Source: Apostichopus japonicus (Eukaryota; Echinodermata; Holothuroidea; Aspidochirotida; Stichopodidae). Taken from it: DNA of 64,000 nt. The notes below the pieces were generated by a model. It was given only the letters and a program-made list of their open reading frames with translations, did not search any database and was not told where the DNA came from. The DNA lies in assembly GCF_037975245.1 (NCBI RefSeq), contig NC_092579.1:17076178-17140177 (forward strand), written 5' to 3'. Position numbers and translations under genes: made by a program. Numbering within the stretch: the first letter of the stretch is position 1; every line of letters begins with the position of its first letter. Of this stretch, positions 25,601 to 40,600 are shown piece by piece.

Positions 25601-28600
25601 TAATATGTTTCAAAAGATCTCTATTTCAATAATTACGAACAAAATTACATATACCAATGGTGATCGAATCATCTTACAGCTTGTCAAGTCTTGTGGAACT
25701 ACTGTAGGTAGGACCAATATGATAGCGTCCTCTGTTGTTTGGGTAGGGACTGAAAAATCATCTCTGGCATATCGATTCTTTCTATAGCTCAACATGCATT
25801 ACCTAACACTGAAAACCCTTTCATTTACCATATTTTCATTTTCCCCTCAGTCTGAGCGAACTCCAAGAGTTCATCAAGTTGGCCAATGCTGGCCTGGGTG
25901 TTACAGTAGAGGAAGGCGACTACAACGGCTTAGTCGACGTGATGGGTCACCTCCTCGCGGTCAAGGAGAGGCAGTCCGCCACGGATGAGATGTTTGAGCC
26001 GCTGAAGCAGACCATCGAACTTCTCAAGACATACGACCAGGAGATGTCTGAAGAGGTTCACACGCAATTACAGGTCAGGATTAGCACTCAGTCTGATAAC
26101 ATCTTTTCATGAAAGGGACATTTTCAAGCATGGTATTAAACAGAACTTTCAAGTCATGCATTAGACAGGGATGTTTGCGAGAAACATATTAGAAGATCAA
26201 CAAGGAGAATCACAAGTCCAAGTTCCATTTGCTTTGTTGCTGACAAGAACATTTTTTATGAACAGTTTTTCCTTCTCTGTGACATTTTGAAACCCACTCA
26301 AAAGGTTGAAGATGTTAGATCTTATAAATCGTAGCTCCACTGATTTATTTGGGTTCATTCTAATTTATGTAATGCAGCAATCACTTTGACAGCAGTTTAT
26401 CTCTCATAGATTATGAGAAATCGTTTAAATTTACCTCATGGTAAACCTTGCTAAAATTGCATGTTACTCTACTCTTTATTTTTTGTCTTGTTTAGAATTG
26501 TGCCATTTTCTTCCATATTACTATAGGCAGATTCTCAATTTATCAAACCGTAAATTGATGTGTCGTCAAGTTTTTCAATTCCAAACTGTTACCAAACTTT
26601 GCTGGTTCACTCATTAAATTAATAAATTGAAGAAGCATTTGTAAGATATGTATTTATGTTTTTCAAATTCTGTTTCTAGCATAAATCTTTCATTTGTTTT
26701 ATTTTGCTTCCCATTGCAGGAACTACCAGAACAGTGGAACAACTCAAAGAAGATATCCATCACTGTTAAACAACAGGTTGCACCACTGCAGGCTAACGAA
26801 GTCTCCATCATCAGGAAGAAATGTATCACATTTGATGTAAGTATTCCTTTCTTTAAGATAAACTCCTTTTGGTTTTGCGTTTTTTTTCTTTCTTCAATAT
26901 TTTCACCAGACCTACAATGACAATATGAAGAGCTCTTGCTATTATTCAGCAAACTATAAACAATGTCAGGATGAGTGAAAGTAATAATGATGCTAACTCC
27001 ATTTGTTGGTATTTTAATGTCTTGTCCAAAACCTTTTGCACAATTCATTTATGTAAAGAATAGGTAATCCTTGAGTATTAAATGGTTTTTGTCATTGGTC
27101 TGTTTTACAGGTTCAACAGCATGAGTTCCGAGAGAGATTCAGGAAGGAGGCACCTTTCATCTACACTTTCGAAGGACCCTACAATGCCCTTGACAAAGTA
27201 TGTCACTTATGTAATACATTTCTGTTTTATTGCCGATGGAACCAAATCTTCCTTAAATAATAATTTAGTGTTTAGATTATCTATAGCAATTGACAGGATT
27301 AAAATATTGAGTGTGCTATCTCTTCTGTGTACAGAGATTGCTATAAAACCGTTGCATTTATGTAGCAGTTTGACCAGTTTGAATAACATTTTGAATCGCT
27401 GTACCAGGTAAAAGAAAATTCCCATATCTGAGATGATTTGCTATGGTCCAAATTAAAAGAAATATTGAGTTGCACCGTCTTCTTAATTGTTAATTATACT
27501 TCCTTGTGACTAATCTGCAATGTTTCAGAGAACCTTTGACATGGAGACTGATATGCTGTAATTCACTCATCTGCGATGATCAGATTATCAGTTCAAAAAT
27601 ATATTTAGCCACAAAAGCTTTGATTTTGCTGTTTTTTGTTTTGTTTAAATTTAATTGCAGTGTCATAGAGAAATCTTTGACATGGAGACAGAGATGGCAG
27701 CTCTGAAGGAATCGGCAGGTCTCTTTGAGGTCAACCTGCCCGATTACAAGCAGCTGAAGGCTTGCCGCAGGGAGGTGCGGCTCCTCAAGGTCCTGTGGGA
27801 TGTGATCTTCCTGGTGAGGTCCAGCATCGAAGACTGGAAGACCACCGCCTGGCTAGAGATCAACGTGGAACAAATGGAGATGGATTGCAAGAAGTTTGCC
27901 AAAGACATCCGTAGTTTGGACAAGGAGATGAGAGCCTGGGACGCGTACAACGGCGTAGACGCTACCGTCAAGAACATGCTCACCTCCCTCAGAGCCGTGT
28001 CTGAACTGCAGAACCCAGCCATCAGAGACAGGCATTGGCAGCAACTCATGCAAGCCACATCGGTACAAACAATAATAAATGAATTGATTCTCTTTGGAAT
28101 GTATTTTTTTCCTGGCGGGGGAGGTGGGGCAGAGGTGTGGGGAGGGGTCAGAAATAATGCAGAATAAAGCTAGAATAATCCCTTGGTGTGGTTATTGAGA
28201 GGGAGGGGGAGATGGAGAGGGAATCTTTACCAGTTCATATTTGTTTTTAGTATTAATCATAACATCAGGGTTATATTAGAGATATACATTTTGATACAAT
28301 TTTAGCTGGTGTCCTTTACGTATTTTTTGATAACTCTTATAAGCTTTTTGATTCGAGTCAGGATGAATCTCTTCCTGATTAGGAATAAATAGGATTATGA
28401 TTCCTGATGAGGATCTTGCTGATTGCCAAAATTTTAGATTAGTAAGTTACTCAATTCACTTCATATTCTGTCCAAGTCATCCTCCAATTACCAAGCCTAT
28501 TTCTGACTTTGCTTTGAAACTTTACAGGTCAGATTCGTTATGGACGAAGACACCACGCTGGCAGATCTCTTGGCTCTTAACCTTCACGAATTTGAAGACG

Positions 28601-31600
28601 AGGTCAGAAACATTGTCGACAAAGCGGTCAAGGAAATGAGCATGGAGAAGGTACTGAAGGAGTTGGACAATACCTGGTCGGTGATGGAATTTGAATATGA
28701 GAGACATGCGAGGACCGGTATCTGCAATCTGAAGTCCAGCGAGGAATTGATTGAGACCCTGGAAGAAAACCAGGTAACTATTTAACTGCTTGAAATTAAC
28801 CTCATTGTCTGTAATCTGCATGATTGGTATCATCGCTTGCAAAATTGTAAAATTGAATAACTCTGGTTTGAACCTGCAGATTGATCTACAGTGGCATACT
28901 ATGCAGTCTTTGAGATATTTTAACTTTATAAGTGTGTCAAGCGCAGTATGATTTTCATTACCTACTGGGTCATTCTCGTAAAAAATGGTGCAATGTTTGG
29001 TTTAATGAAGTCACTCCGATTACATGCGAACTGTTATTCAAGATACAATTGTTTTTTTTTTTTCAATGTTTGCTCTAATCTAAACATTGTATCAATTTTT
29101 AAAACCTAATGTAAAAACTTTATGGTTTTTTTTATCCTTGTCCTAATAGGTACAACTGCAAAATTTGATGACATCCAAATACATTGCACATTTCCTGGAG
29201 GAGGTTTCTGGCTGGCAGAAGAAATTATCCACTGCTGACTCTGTCATCAGTATCCTCTTTGAGGTACAGAGGACGTGGTCCCATCTGGAGAGTATCTTCA
29301 TCGGTTCGGAAGATATCAGGAAACAGCTGCCGGAAGACTCCAAGCGATTTGATAGCATCGATTCAGATTTTAAGGTCGGTGAACTCGCTCTCCTTGTAAC
29401 CTGGAGGAACTTTCCTTCATTTAGTTCTTTGAACATTGTGTCTGTAACACCTGTTTTGGGCTTGTGAAAGTCTTGTAGGCCGAGAAATGGGTTTCATTTA
29501 ATACAGATGATATGATGGCTCAGGCCTGGATTAAAGAGAAAAGATGTCAATTTTCCTTGAGTAATCTACTTTCTGGTTTCAAGTTGCTCAAATGGTTAAC
29601 TTTTCTTGCCTGGTTGATGCACATGGAGGTGTGCACCTTCAATGCTATCACTGTAAATAGACTGGGTTTTTTATCAGTCAGATTTAGAGGGTAACTTTTT
29701 TCTCATTGGAGAAGAGATTTTAGTTTCTTAGATAACCTGATGACTATTTATCATTCAGACCATCCTTCTGAATTACAATTCTAAATGTCTCTTCCACTAG
29801 AGATAATTATTTTGCCCATATGTGACATAATCTCTCCATTTCTCATGTTTCATTTCTCATGTTTGTGTGCCAAGTTAAGGTTGTTATGAGTGAAATATTC
29901 TATCCTCCTGGTTTTACTCTTATCACTCCAGTAAATATTACACAAAAAATAGACAAACTGGAACAGAGAAATACATTGTTATTATTATCAAGTTTATAGG
30001 ATTAATGTACATACTCATCTATGGTTTCATTTTTGATGAGTTTTTTGTATTTCTTTTGATGTTTTTGATTGTTTTAGGAACTGATGGCTGATGCTGAGAA
30101 GACTCCAAATGTTGTCGAGGCAACCAACAAGCCAGGTCTATACGATAAACTGGAAGAGCTACAAATAAGGTGAGACATAATATAACACAAATCATATTTA
30201 TATCTAGTAATTAATACCTTTATGCATAAGAAGGAATCAATTTGTGACGGGGAGTAAAGTGTGTAAGGAATCATAGTAACGTTGTCGTACTTATACCCCC
30301 ATCAAAAAATAAAGAACCGGGAACAAGCTGGTGACTCATGTTATATCACAGGCTTGATGAAAACCTCCCTTGTTGTCATTTCCTGTGTTTCATTTAACAC
30401 TTTCCATCAGCTGTGCATAACATATGAGTTCTACACATAAGGAAAAATAAGTAAACATGAGGACGCAATTGTATCTTTAGCTTAATGCTTGTTTTGAAAG
30501 AAAAGCTAGAAATATGATCACCTACCTGATTTTTTTGAAGGGATCTAAAATAACTGAATTCTGCAGCAAAAAATGACAGGATGATTGTTTCCATAAGAAC
30601 AATCACTCTAAACTCCTGATGATTTTGTAGTTGAAATACTATGCTCTTGCCCAAAAGGTTCATCCTTTCACTTTTCCGTTCTTTTCTTTCTTCCTTCATC
30701 TAGTTTGACTGTTTGTGAGAAGGCCTTAGCAGAATACTTGGAGACCAAGAGGCTCGCCTTCCCAAGGTTCTACTTTGTGTCGTCTGCCGATTTATTGGAT
30801 ATCTTGTCCAATGGCAACAACCCAAGCCTGGTGAGTCATCACCGTCTGGTTTTTATCTGTAATATAAACATCTCACGTCATGCAAAAGTCGTTCAACGTA
30901 GAATAATAATTACATAATTTTGTTAGTTTCTCCCTTTATATCACAACATTCGATGTAAACAACTAACCATATGCTGGATCCTTTAAACTTGATTAAAATC
31001 CTTTACTTCCACTGAAAACATACTAATTTCAAACAGAGCTATAATTAATAATATGAAAAGTTTACTGTACTAACGGTTATAGTTTGACATCGTTATCAAC
31101 CATATATGGAAAGCGAAGGAGACCTGGTAAATAGCCCAGATAATCCAGACTTTCCATTATATACACAGTGTCCATCCACAATAGGTCTTTACCATTTTAA
31201 TGAACCTTTGTACCTTGATGCCAGAGAATTTTTTGTTTTCCAGACTGATAAATGTCATAAAGATATCTCTTTGTAACACTTTTTTTTTTTTTCCTCTCAA
31301 CTCTAGGTCCAGAAACATTTGTCCAAGTTGTTTGACAACATGGCCAAGCTAGAATTCACCAAAGACGATGATGATAACGACACTAAGGATGCTCTGGGAA
31401 TGTACAGCAAGGAAGGAGAGTATGTTGATTTCGACGAAACCTGTGAATGTTCCGGCCAGGTAAGAATAATCACTGTTAGGAAATTTTTGAAATAGCTGTT
31501 CATTTCAGTCGTGAAGAAAACCTGGAATAAGGTGACAGTAATAAATTTTGCTCTAGGAAAAGCAAAAGTGTGAGAGGCGATGTAACACAGGACTTTGTTT

Positions 31601-34600
31601 GTGATGTCATTTTGGCATTTAGGAAGAGGTTTGACTGAACCATCTGATGCAAAGGGCGAGAGATATAACTAAATTAATCAATGTAGTATGTTTATCTTTG
31701 GCCTCTAGGTTGAAGTTTGGCTGAATCGTCTCATGGACAGTATGAGAGCTACGGTGAGAGCCTCCTTCTCTGATGCAGTGGTCGGCTATGAAGAGAAGCC
31801 TCGCGAGCAGTGGTTGTATGACTACCCTGCTCAGGTCAGTCTTGCGTCTACCCAAGTCTGGTGGACCACCGAAGTCAACATAGCCTTTGCACGTCTGGAA
31901 GAGGGTCACGAAAACGCCATGAAAGATTACAACAAGAAACAGGTTAGGTTTTCATAACTCATAATTAAATCATTTATATTTCATTTCATTTTGTTTGTTT
32001 GGTGTTGTGTGTTCATGCATTACCAAGTTTGTTATTATTGTTACTCAGTGACCTCTTGGTAACTTTAGGATTTTTTTTTTTTTTCGTTTCTTGTTTTGTT
32101 CAGTACACTTATTTTGGTTGTACTTTTATCCTTTATTTCCCTCTTAAACTATTTGGTTATCTTATTTGCACCTGGTAGCTACAATATGTTGTAGCGAATC
32201 GTAAAACCCCGCTTTATCCCAGCAGTGCAAAAGAATACTGCAAATCACAATCGTCACATACAGAGCCTCACTAATATGAATATTTGAAAGCAATCACTTA
32301 CGGTCGCAGAATTCTTTTGTGTGGTTTCTTGCCATTGCACCTTCAAACTAGTTTGCTAGCTTCAACTGGTGCATGTTTTGTATAAGTATTGTGAACCCTG
32401 CAAAAATGTCCAGATCTCTTTCATCAAGTGAAGGAAAGTGTATCATCTTTTTCATCTTCTACCTCATTCTTTGTTAAGAAAATCTCTCTTTTTATAATAT
32501 TCTTAATTCCAGACAAAAGTCTGTACAGTCAATGTCGAGGTTGTCGTAGCTCTGTGAAATAGTCTTCTTTAAAATGTGACTTGATTTATCATGTTCATTT
32601 CCCTTCATAAGTTTATGATATTTTATCTCTGTCACAAATGTATAGATCCTACAGTTGAACACCCTGATCGGCCTCCTGGTGGGTAACCTGAGCAAGGGAG
32701 ATCGTCAGAAGATCATGACCATCTGTACCATCGACGTCCACGCAAGAGACGTGGTGGCCAAGATGATCACCATGAAGATAGATAACTCCCAGGCCTTTCA
32801 GTGGCTCTGTCAGCTGAGACACAGATGGGATGACGAAGCCAAACACTGTTTCGCAAACATCTGCGACGCTCAGTTCAAGTATTCCTACGAATATCTTGGA
32901 AATACACCACGTCTCGTCATCACACCCCTTACTGACAGGTACGTACCCAGAACGGTAACAAATTTGAATAAAAAGAAAGTAAAGACATCGCTCAGTGATG
33001 GAGTTTTGTCTTAGCAAAGATCTTGACTCCCAAGTTAAATTGCCATATTTGTCTCTCTGAATTGAACCCTATATTCCTCTTATGCTTACTCATCTGCCTA
33101 ACCATTTTTGAAGGAGATAGAAAATTCCTTGTTTTTGAATGAGACAGCAGAATGTTTACCGCTTTCATAATTGTTGTTCAATTTCTGAGCATGGTTTTTC
33201 GCTTAATATGAATTTTTTTTAATGATATTTCATTTTTTTTAGATGTTACATCACCCTCACCCAATCACTTCATCTGACCATGAGCGGCGCCCCGGCAGGT
33301 CCTGCTGGAACTGGGAAAACAGAAACCACCAAAGATTTAGGCCGTGCACTTGGTATTCAAGTCTATGTCTTCAATTGCTCTGAGCAGATGGATTACAAGG
33401 TATCTTGGAATTATTCTCTTCAAGTTAATACTTCATATTTCTGTTCATATTTGTCCTGATTTTGTGCATCAAATAGTATGGTACTTCATTATCTTTAACA
33501 TTTTATTGCTGTGTTGTGATACATACAACATTTCCATTGTAGTTTTCTTTACGAGCAGTTATGGCTACTTCTACACAGAACTTTTTATGTCAATATTCAC
33601 ATTGTGGCAACTGCCCCTCCAAAAAAACAGAGATAAAAATTTTAGTATTTTTTTGTTGCACATATTAAAGTATTGAATTCTTGTTGTGGATAAAAAAGAA
33701 ATAATTTTGAACTTTCATATCCACTTAAATATTTGTCTTTGTGGCAAGGAAACTGTAAATCAAGTAAACAGATTGACATTTGACATTGTGGAAACGTCAT
33801 CAGAAGAATGTAGCAGATTATTTTATCTTCTGCTAAAATTGTAATAATGCAAAATCTACAAAGTAAAACAAACAAATATTACTCATCATGGTCAGTGAAC
33901 CTATATTACCTATATTACGTATTACCTATATTACCTATTATGTATATAAACTATTAACTATTACCTATATTAACTATTCTCTGTATTTTATCTGACAGTC
34001 TTGTGGTAACATCTACAAAGGTCTAGCTCAGACAGGTGCATGGGGTTGTTTTGATGAATTCAACCGAATCTCAGTAGAAGTCTTGTCAGTGGTTGCTGTC
34101 CAGGTGAGTTTGTAAACTATTAACTTGAAATTGACTGTGTCTGCTTTCACATTCCCAAATCGATTGTTACATATTGTACTTGTAGTCCCTTCAGCGATTT
34201 GTCATCCTACTAAAACAAATTATGAATTCCAATTTCCTTTGGAGACCCACATACTTTCTCTCAACTTTTTTAGACTCAAGCTGTGTTTGATTTTAAGCCC
34301 AAAATAAATCATTGATTTGCAAATTATCAAGCCAAATTAAATACTGGCAGGAGATTATAGTTTGCTCATGAAATACTGCTAGTCCCTCCAAAAGGTTTTC
34401 ATCCTAGACAAGCAAACATACATATTAAAATTTCAGTTCTTTGAGAGTTGCATAGGTTACCTTTTCTCAAATTTTTGTTTGAGACCCACAACTTTTCTCA
34501 AATTGCTCAGTTAATCTAAAGTTAAATTACATCATTGCTGTACAAATATCAAGCGACACCAGCATTTGTGCAGAACAGAGCACCAGTCACTTGATAGCAG

Positions 34601-37600
34601 AACTTACGGATCTCAAACAAAGAGCAAGAAACGTTTAAGATAATTTTAACAAAGTATACACATCTTTTTTCCAGATTTTTTTAGACACAAGCAGCATTTT
34701 TGATCACCAATATAAGACTGAATGAAACAATTTGCATAGAAATTGATTCAATTATTGTTTCGTGAACTAATAAACATCCTATAATTGTGGTTTTTAATAT
34801 CAGGTGAAAACTGTTCAGGATGCAGTGAGAGACAAGAAGAAGAGATTCAACTTCCAAGGGGTGGAAATCAACCTGGTTCCCACCGTAGGTATCTTCATCA
34901 CCATGAACCCAGGTTATGCTGGCAGAACTGAACTGCCAGAGAACCTCAAGGCTCTCTTCAGGTAAACATCATCGTTTATATTCCACTTTTGTCCCAATTT
35001 TGGTTGAATTCTACAAAATTGAAAATAACTTGCTTTGCCTTAGCCAGTATTTTTTAATTTTTTTACAGTACTGTTATTATGGTGGTAACAAACAAGGTTA
35101 CTTCGCACAAAGTCTGTACCATATATTGCTTTCTGTTTGTCAGTTGTACTTTTCACTTTTCAAAGTAAAGGATTTCAATCAATTTTCAGCCTTGAGATTT
35201 TCAATTTTCAATTGTTGTTTTCATGAAGACGGTGTGGGTATATCATTTGAGAACTTTGCGACCTCAATATTTTGAATGAGTTTTTCCTTCTTTAATTTAC
35301 CCCTGTATTTTCTCTTGCAGACCATGTGCCATGGTTGTTCCTGATTTTGAACTGATTTGTGAAATTATGTTGGTGGCTGAGGGTTTCTTGGATGCTAGAC
35401 TTTTAGCCAGAAAGTTCATTACCCTGTACACACTCTGTAAAGAATTGCTGTCCAAACAGGTAAAGTTTACCGTGGTCTATCCCATTCTTAAATCACACGA
35501 TTATACCAAATATATATAAGGGCATCTGAACATTGTAGGTATAGCCATCTATAAATAGCACCGAATATTTTCAACTCCAGCAGTGATGAAGGGTTTCAAG
35601 ATAAGTAAGCAATCATTGTATTCTGTGTTTTCTGTTTCCCATATGTGGTCATGCATTAAAAATAAATAGTAAGTAGTAGAATTATATAATAGTAGTGAGA
35701 TTAATATTGCTAAAAGATGTCACTTTTGGCAATACTTTAAATATACTGATATTAAAATATGAAAAGAGCAGAAATGAAATTTATTATGAAAAATGTTCCA
35801 CTTCTATACATAATCTGCTCTTTATACCCGTTTGTTCGAAAGATCTACTGCACATTATATGTAATTGTAGAGATGCAGCAAACATTTTATTCATATTGGC
35901 TGTTTCATGTGATGAACAACATTTTGATAATATTAGTGGTGACACACTTTTTTAATGGTGTTTACAAATATGCTTTTATTATTCTCTCAGGACCACTACG
36001 ATTGGGGTTTGAGGGCCATCAAGTCCGTCCTCGTGGTTGCGGGATCTCTGAAGAGGGGCGACCCAGACAGACCAGAGGACCAAGTTCTGATGAGAGCCCT
36101 GCGTGATTTCAACGTTCCAAAGATCGTCACCGACGACACGCCTGTATTCCTGGGCCTGATTGGGGATCTCTTCCCAGCTCTGGACGTACCTCGTCGACGC
36201 TCCCCAGACTTTGAAAAGGTGGTGAAGCAGTCGACATTGGACTTGAAGCTTCAAGCAGAGGACAGCTTCATCCTGAAGGTGGTTCAACTGGAGGAGCTCT
36301 TAGCCGTCCGACATTCAGTGTTTGTGATTGGTAATGCAGGCACAGGAAAGTCTCAGGTTAGTAGAATAGTAGTATCATGTAGTAGGTTAAAGAATAATGT
36401 AAAATAGGATATCTTCCATTGTCATAGAGAAAATCATGTGTCAACTGTGACATCACCAAAGAGGTTTAAGCAGGGTACATGTATCATCCTAGAACCGAAT
36501 AATTGTAAACCTTCACACACCAGGGAATAATTTATTGTTCAAATTTTGTGTAGCATTTTTATCTGTAAAGTACTATGCTTTTTTCTGTGTTGTCATAATT
36601 TCATGACGTTTCAAGGATACTTTGCTGTTTGGTAGGAAAGGTGCATGCAAGTGTAATCACAAACGTAACTGTACACATTCCAGTGATAAATAATACACTC
36701 ATTTCATTTCCAGATATCTGCAATCAGCACAATCATACCATGTTAATAAATATATTTCGCTGTGCTCAAATGAATTGATCGTGTTATATTAGACTTACAC
36801 CCATTGCTAAACGTGCATCCCATATTTGTCCCTTGTACACTAATGAATATTCAACAGGCTTTATTCATACACAAATTGCTCTCCCCTCTGTAGGTACTGA
36901 AAGTGCTGAACAAGACGTATGCCAACATGAAGAGGAAGCCCGTCATGCATGATCTCAACCCTAAAGCCGTCACCAACGACGAGCTCTTTGGGATCATTAA
37001 CCCTGCCACTCGTGAATGGAAGGATGGTTGGTACCAGTTTGTTCAGGCCTTCCAGCCACACACAGCACCAAATTTGATCTCGCTACTTTCGCAAACGAGG
37101 TTCAATCGTTTTTTTGTGAAAGACTAACACATTTTGAGTTTGGGTTGTGAGTGGTTTCAACTAACTGATTTTTGAAAAGTTGCAGTGGCAAAGTTGGTGT
37201 GTTCCAAAATACAAACAAAGTTGAAGGGATGATTTGTTTTCTTTCCCTCCTTTCTTCACATGTCACTCTCCTTTCCTGCACCATCTCACACTTGCTAAAC
37301 TACTGCTCCTTAACATTTACATTTCAACTTCCTCTTCTCATCATGTGGAATATGTCTTATTTCTCATCATGTTGCATTTACTCATGTTGTCTGTGTTGGC
37401 TGTTTTTCTACATCAGAAGTAACTAAAACCTCTAATTGTGATGTTTTTGAGTGAATCGTAGTAAACGATTGTTCTCTCACGTACAATTTAGAAAAGCTTG
37501 CAAGTTTTAGATTTTCAGAAACTGCACCCGAATTCTTTATCGTAAAAGAAAAGAAAAAATTTCACACTAACCCAATTATTAGGTTTGAAATTTAGTGCAA

Positions 37601-40600
37601 ACAGAGACAGATACGAAAAAAACAAATGCTTCTTACCACAGTGGTTTACTTAATGTGGAAATTGGAAGTGGTAGATGATGGTTAACAAGAGAGTGCTCAC
37701 TTTTTGTGTGTGATTTCTTAACTTTGTGTTGTTATTGAACTAAACATGTCTCGTACTCGTATTTTTGCATGTGAATTTATTCCTGTTGTGTGTTCCATAA
37801 TATATGATTTTTTGTTTGTTTAATTGGACACCCTTTGATCATTGTGTTGTGAATTCATTTTAAAAGCCTTGTGTGTTTTATTGCTGCAACAACTTTCAAT
37901 GTTTCTCTTCCTATGTTAGCAAATATGTTAGTAGATGATAGAAGGCTATTGATTATTATAAATTCCAGGGACGGCCCAAAATATATGACATATATAGACA
38001 ATAAGACAATATGACATATATATGAAAACAATAGAGTTGTGGTCACATTGATGGACTTGTGCTTGTACCCAAACCTGAGTAAATGTGAGTGGGATAGTAT
38101 CTGCAGACAGCCATCAGCATACATTTTGAGAATTTAGGAGACAGGTTTATATAGAATTCTAATGTTCACTAATGTAGAGAGAAGTAGAAAAAGAATTGTT
38201 TGTAAGTCAAACTGTGAAAAGGATTGTGACAATAACAACAGCACCAAGATAGAAGTGAATCAAATGAATATTTTACTGATGCTGGTGACATATTTCTACT
38301 TTTAAACTGTTCAAAACAATTTCCAAAACCTTCAAAAAATATTTGATGGAAATCATTACCCTGTATCTTCATGTTATTATCAAGTGCATGGTACCACTTC
38401 ATTTCGTGTGTGTGTATATCTCAATCACATGGGACTATTTTGTAATGCTAGTACCCACTCTGTACTGTCTCTGATATCATGCTTCAGAGCATGTGTACTG
38501 ACAGTGTGAACAGTTCTGAACCTGTCTCTTGTAAGGAACAGAATATTCACACTGTCAGTATAGACTGCTTGGAAGCATGATATGAAATTACAGTATAACT
38601 AATGAAAACATGTCCAATTGCTAGTTGCTAATATTTAGTAGATTACCTGCTATTACCTCCCATTGCTTATCCTCCACATATTTTCTCCATATATATATGC
38701 ATGTAGTGATATATTTATTCCCTGCAGCATGGCTTACCCTCTCCTTACCTCCTCCATATATATATATATTTCTATGTATTCCCTGCAACATTGCTTACCC
38801 TCTCCTTCCCTCCTTCATATATATATATTTCTATGTATTCCCTGCAACATTGCTTACCCTCTCCTTCCCTCCTCCATATCTATATATATATATATTTCTA
38901 TGTATTCCCTCTTCACCCTCTATAAATGATCCCTTCAGGTTTGTTTTCTGTGATCATGCGTGACATGAGTAATCTCACTAGCGATGGACCCAAGTGGATC
39001 GTTCTCGATGGTGATATCGATCCGATGTGGATCGAATCTTTGAACACTGTGATGGATGACAACAAGGTAAAGTCTTTTTGAGTTTTTTTTCCCTTTAACG
39101 AAAGGGAACATCCGTACCTCTCCTATCTCCATCGGTTGACAGAAAAATATAAAGATAAATTGTAGGTGCCATGATGTGGTGAAAAAGTAGATTCAATGTT
39201 AGCAACATCCTGTTGAACTAGTGCATTTAAACAGTGAAAGGTTATATGATGATGAATATGTCAAAGGGCAGCTAAAAGGAGAGCAGGATGTTAATCAATG
39301 CTTTGTGTGGTCAATGAGAGGAAACGTGGTCGGGTACCACCTCCATACCATGCTTTCAAATTCAGGCATGCCAAGTTTTCAAGATGGGGAAGATTTTATA
39401 TGAACATTCTAATTCATTTTCCTATTGAAGAATGTAATTTCCCCAACAAGCAGTAACTAACTTGCCAGCATAAATACTTCACTGGGATGTAAGTGATGAC
39501 TTTGGCCAGTAACGGTTGTAGTCTGTCGGGCTCTCACTCATGAATGAAACATTTGCTATCAGTTCAATAACCCTCCGATTAAACCCTTTCTGGGGTGCAG
39601 GTGTTGACTCTGGCCAGTAACGAGCGTATCCCACTGACACCGACCATGCGCCTGTTGTTTGAGATCAGTCACCTCAGGACTGCTACGCCGGCTACCGTCT
39701 CCAGAGCTGGAATACTCTACATTAATCCTGCAGATCTCGGCTGGAATCCGTAAGTCCTTGAAATATATCCTGGATCAATTGTATTGTAAAATCTTTTGGT
39801 GTTTATTTAGTTCTTGAATGTCAGCACTGGGTGGCAATTAGAGATATAGTGGAAAAGGGGATGTTGGGGAGGGGGAAAGGGGGGATGGGGGGGAGATGCA
39901 TAGCAGTGTCATTCTGAGCACATTATATCAACCACTAAGTGTCTTAAATTATTTTAAGGGACATGGTAGGGTATTGAAGGGTATTTTGACTTGAGTTTGT
40001 GGATATTTCTTAGGTCATCAGCATTGCCTCAAACTATACTAGAAAGTCAGATATTGGTCAGTCATGCTTTAATTTCAACAAGATTTTACTGTCACTCTAA
40101 AAAGTAATGAACAGCAATGAAACATTTGATAGTCTATCAACAACGATAGCCAAAGTACTTTTGAAAACTTACAATAAGTTTCCAAACATGCTAAAAATTG
40201 TGGTTACAGATATCACTCAAACATGTCTCTCTTATTTAGTTATTGAATGTCAGCACTAGGTGGCTACAGATATGTATGTATGTGTTTTAGATCCTCCTGC
40301 AAGCAGGAACTCGCGAAGAAACCTCATTGGCTTATCAAAGCCGCAAGCTGACTGAAGTCAGTCTCTTACATTCATACCTAACGTCCATGATTATGGACAA
40401 TTATCAACAACTCTGTAACTGGACAACATACATTAATCTTGGAGTGACTCGAACCGGGGACCTTATGATTGGAAGGCACCAGTGTTAACCACTGAGCTAA
40501 CACTCCACTCCACGTATCACTCAACAAGCTTGTCTCTCTTATATACCTCGGCAGTGTGGTAACTAGTTGGATCGATACTAGAGAGGTGCAGTCTGAGCGG

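Noticed and set aside
26614-27048. 144-codon minus-strand ORF
   Set aside because: Covers exon 19 and intron sequence in antisense; no recognisable protein motif.
40441-40505. Functional tRNA gene
   Set aside because: Boxes are present, but the sequence runs into a SINE body with an ATAC tail, and I could not confirm a cloverleaf.
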